Source: DATFEN01 sp035691285
GTDB lineage: Bacteria > Acidobacteriota > Vicinamibacteria > Fen-336
NCBI GenBank assembly: GCA_035691285.1
Contig: DASSJI010000117.1
Coordinates: 1 to 7,925, forward strand
Direction of reading: 5' to 3'
DNA length: 7,925 nucleotides
Part shown: positions 7,332 to 7,925 of the stretch, piece by piece
Numbering within the stretch: the stretch's first letter is position 1
Layout: the number at the start of each line of letters is the position of its first letter
The notes under the pieces: generated by a model
The model's database searches: none
What the model was told of the DNA's origin: nothing
What the model saw: the letters and a program-made list of their open reading frames with translations, nothing else
Translations under genes and position numbers: made by a program

Positions 7332-7874
7332 TCAGCCGCCCAGGGGAAAGATCGCGAGCGGAGTATAGACCGCGCCGCCGGGGCGCAGCTCGCTGCGATA
7401 GAGCACGAGCTGCGAGAGCCGCGCCGCTCCCAGGTCCCGGGCGGGGAGGGCGGGGCGGGGCGCGCGGTCCCGCCACCGCCCCAGCGTCAGGTGAGGCGAG
7501 TACGGACGCCTCTCGCGCGGGAAGCCGCACGCGACCGCCGCCGTCTCGCATGTCTCCTGCAGCTCGCGCAGCGGCGGCCCGAACTCGAGGCCGACCCAGA
7601 GCACGCGGGGCGCGCCCCGCTCCGGAAAGAGGCCGAAGCCTCGCAGCGGCGCCTCGGTGGCCGGACAGCGCGCGGCGGCCGTCGCGAGGCGCGGCCTCAG
7701 GCAGTCGAGCGCCTGCTCCGACGACTGGCCCAGGAAGCGCAGCGTCAGGTGGATCCCTTCGGGGCGCACCCACCGCACGGCAGCGAGCTCCCGCCGCAGG
7801 TCTTCCTTGGCCGCGCGAAGCCGCTCCCGGGCAGCGGTGTCGAGTTCGAGAGCGACGAAGGCCCGAACGTCCAT
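7332..7874 (-). CDS. thpR: ThpR/LigT, RNA 2',3'-cyclic phosphodiesterase
   Basis: A 180-residue member of the 2H phosphoesterase superfamily. These enzymes open 2',3'-cyclic phosphate ends of RNA, and some show 2'-5' RNA ligase activity in vitro. The two catalytic HxT motifs are present and correctly spaced: HLTLRFLG (42-49) and SPHLTLGRW (126-134). The N-terminus MDVRAFVALEL and the C-terminal LVLYRSELRPGGAVYTPLAIFPL also fit the family. The ATG at 7874 is preceded by GAGG with a short three-base spacer and lies five bases after the stop of the preceding fragment. Its biological substrate is generally unclear, and its placement ahead of plsY-gpsA probably reflects shared transcription, not a shared pathway. 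Confidence 0.95.
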   Translation of the reverse strand: MDVRAFVALELDTAARERLRAAKEDLRRELAAVRWVRPEGIHLTLRFLGQSSEQALDCLRPRLATAAARCPATEAPLRGFGLFPERGAPRVLWVGLEFGPPLRELQETCETAAVACGFPRERRPYSPHLTLGRWRDRAPRPALPARDLGAARLSQLVLYRSELRPGGAVYTPLAIFPLGG

Positions 7875-7879
7875 CGGCC

Positions 7880-7925
7880 TCAGGCCTCGAGGCCAAGAAG
7901 GCCGCGGCGCAGCATCTCCAGGGCG
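7880..7925 (-). CDS. 3' end of an upstream gene, possibly cinA (runs off the right edge)
   Basis: The minus strand carries an open frame from the window edge ending in TGA at 7882-7880, five bases before thpR; the visible tail reads ALEMLRRGLLGLEA. A helix of this kind is common at the end of CinA (nicotinamide-nucleotide amidase, competence/damage-inducible), and cinA often precedes thpR in high-GC genomes. Fifteen codons are too few to identify a gene, so the cinA name is only a suggestion. Confidence 0.4.
   Translation of the reverse strand, partial: ALEMLRRGLLGLEA

Noticed and set aside
6733..7896. Longer plsY start reaching back through thpR
   Set aside because: The extra N-terminus is out-of-frame thpR; the PlsY fold and first membrane helix begin at the ATG at 7326.

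Overview
The window is a gene-dense, very GC-rich piece of a bacterial chromosome. All ten genes or gene fragments lie on the minus strand, so the biological reading order runs from the right end to the left end. Gaps between genes are 40 bases or less, several stop and start codons overlap (ATGA or GTGA), and I see no transposon, tRNA, CRISPR array or convincing intrinsic terminator. High GC, a Roadblock/LC7 protein, an FHA-GAF-adenylate cyclase and an HD-GYP protein together fit a Deltaproteobacteria-like lineage (Myxococcota or Desulfobacterota) or Methylomirabilota/Rokubacteria. This placement is inference, not a marker-based call.

In transcription order: the last codons of an unidentified gene (possibly cinA) at 7880-7925; thpR, an RNA 2',3'-cyclic phosphodiesterase (7332-7874); plsY, the acyl-phosphate:glycerol-3-phosphate acyltransferase (6733-7326); gpsA, glycerol-3-phosphate dehydrogenase (5732-6736); an FHA-GAF-class III adenylate cyclase (4062-5720); a membrane Cache-HAMP-HD-GYP protein (2290-4065); an exported six-repeat TPR protein of the PilF/Tgl type (1464-2249); a Roadblock/LC7 protein (1098-1451); ftsY, the signal recognition particle receptor (184-1035, probably starting further upstream); and the 5' end of ribD (1-187).

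Functionally there are three blocks. The right block is housekeeping: GpsA makes sn-glycerol 3-phosphate and PlsY acylates it, the first steps of phospholipid synthesis. The middle block is signalling. A soluble cyclase expected to make cAMP is joined by a four-base overlap to a membrane sensor expected to degrade c-di-GMP. It is followed by a TPR protein resembling pilus-assembly pilotins and by a Roadblock protein of the kind that regulates small Ras-like GTPases such as MglA. The left block is housekeeping again (FtsY, RibD).

The most interesting proposal is that the four middle genes form one two-messenger module acting on surface motility or polarity, embedded in an essential-gene operon. 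Other points worth a second look are a G-quadruplex-capable sequence in the only sizeable intercistronic gap, a perfect inverted repeat just before the cyclase start, an ftsY that seems to need a non-standard start codon, and a substitution in a normally conserved FtsY GTPase motif.
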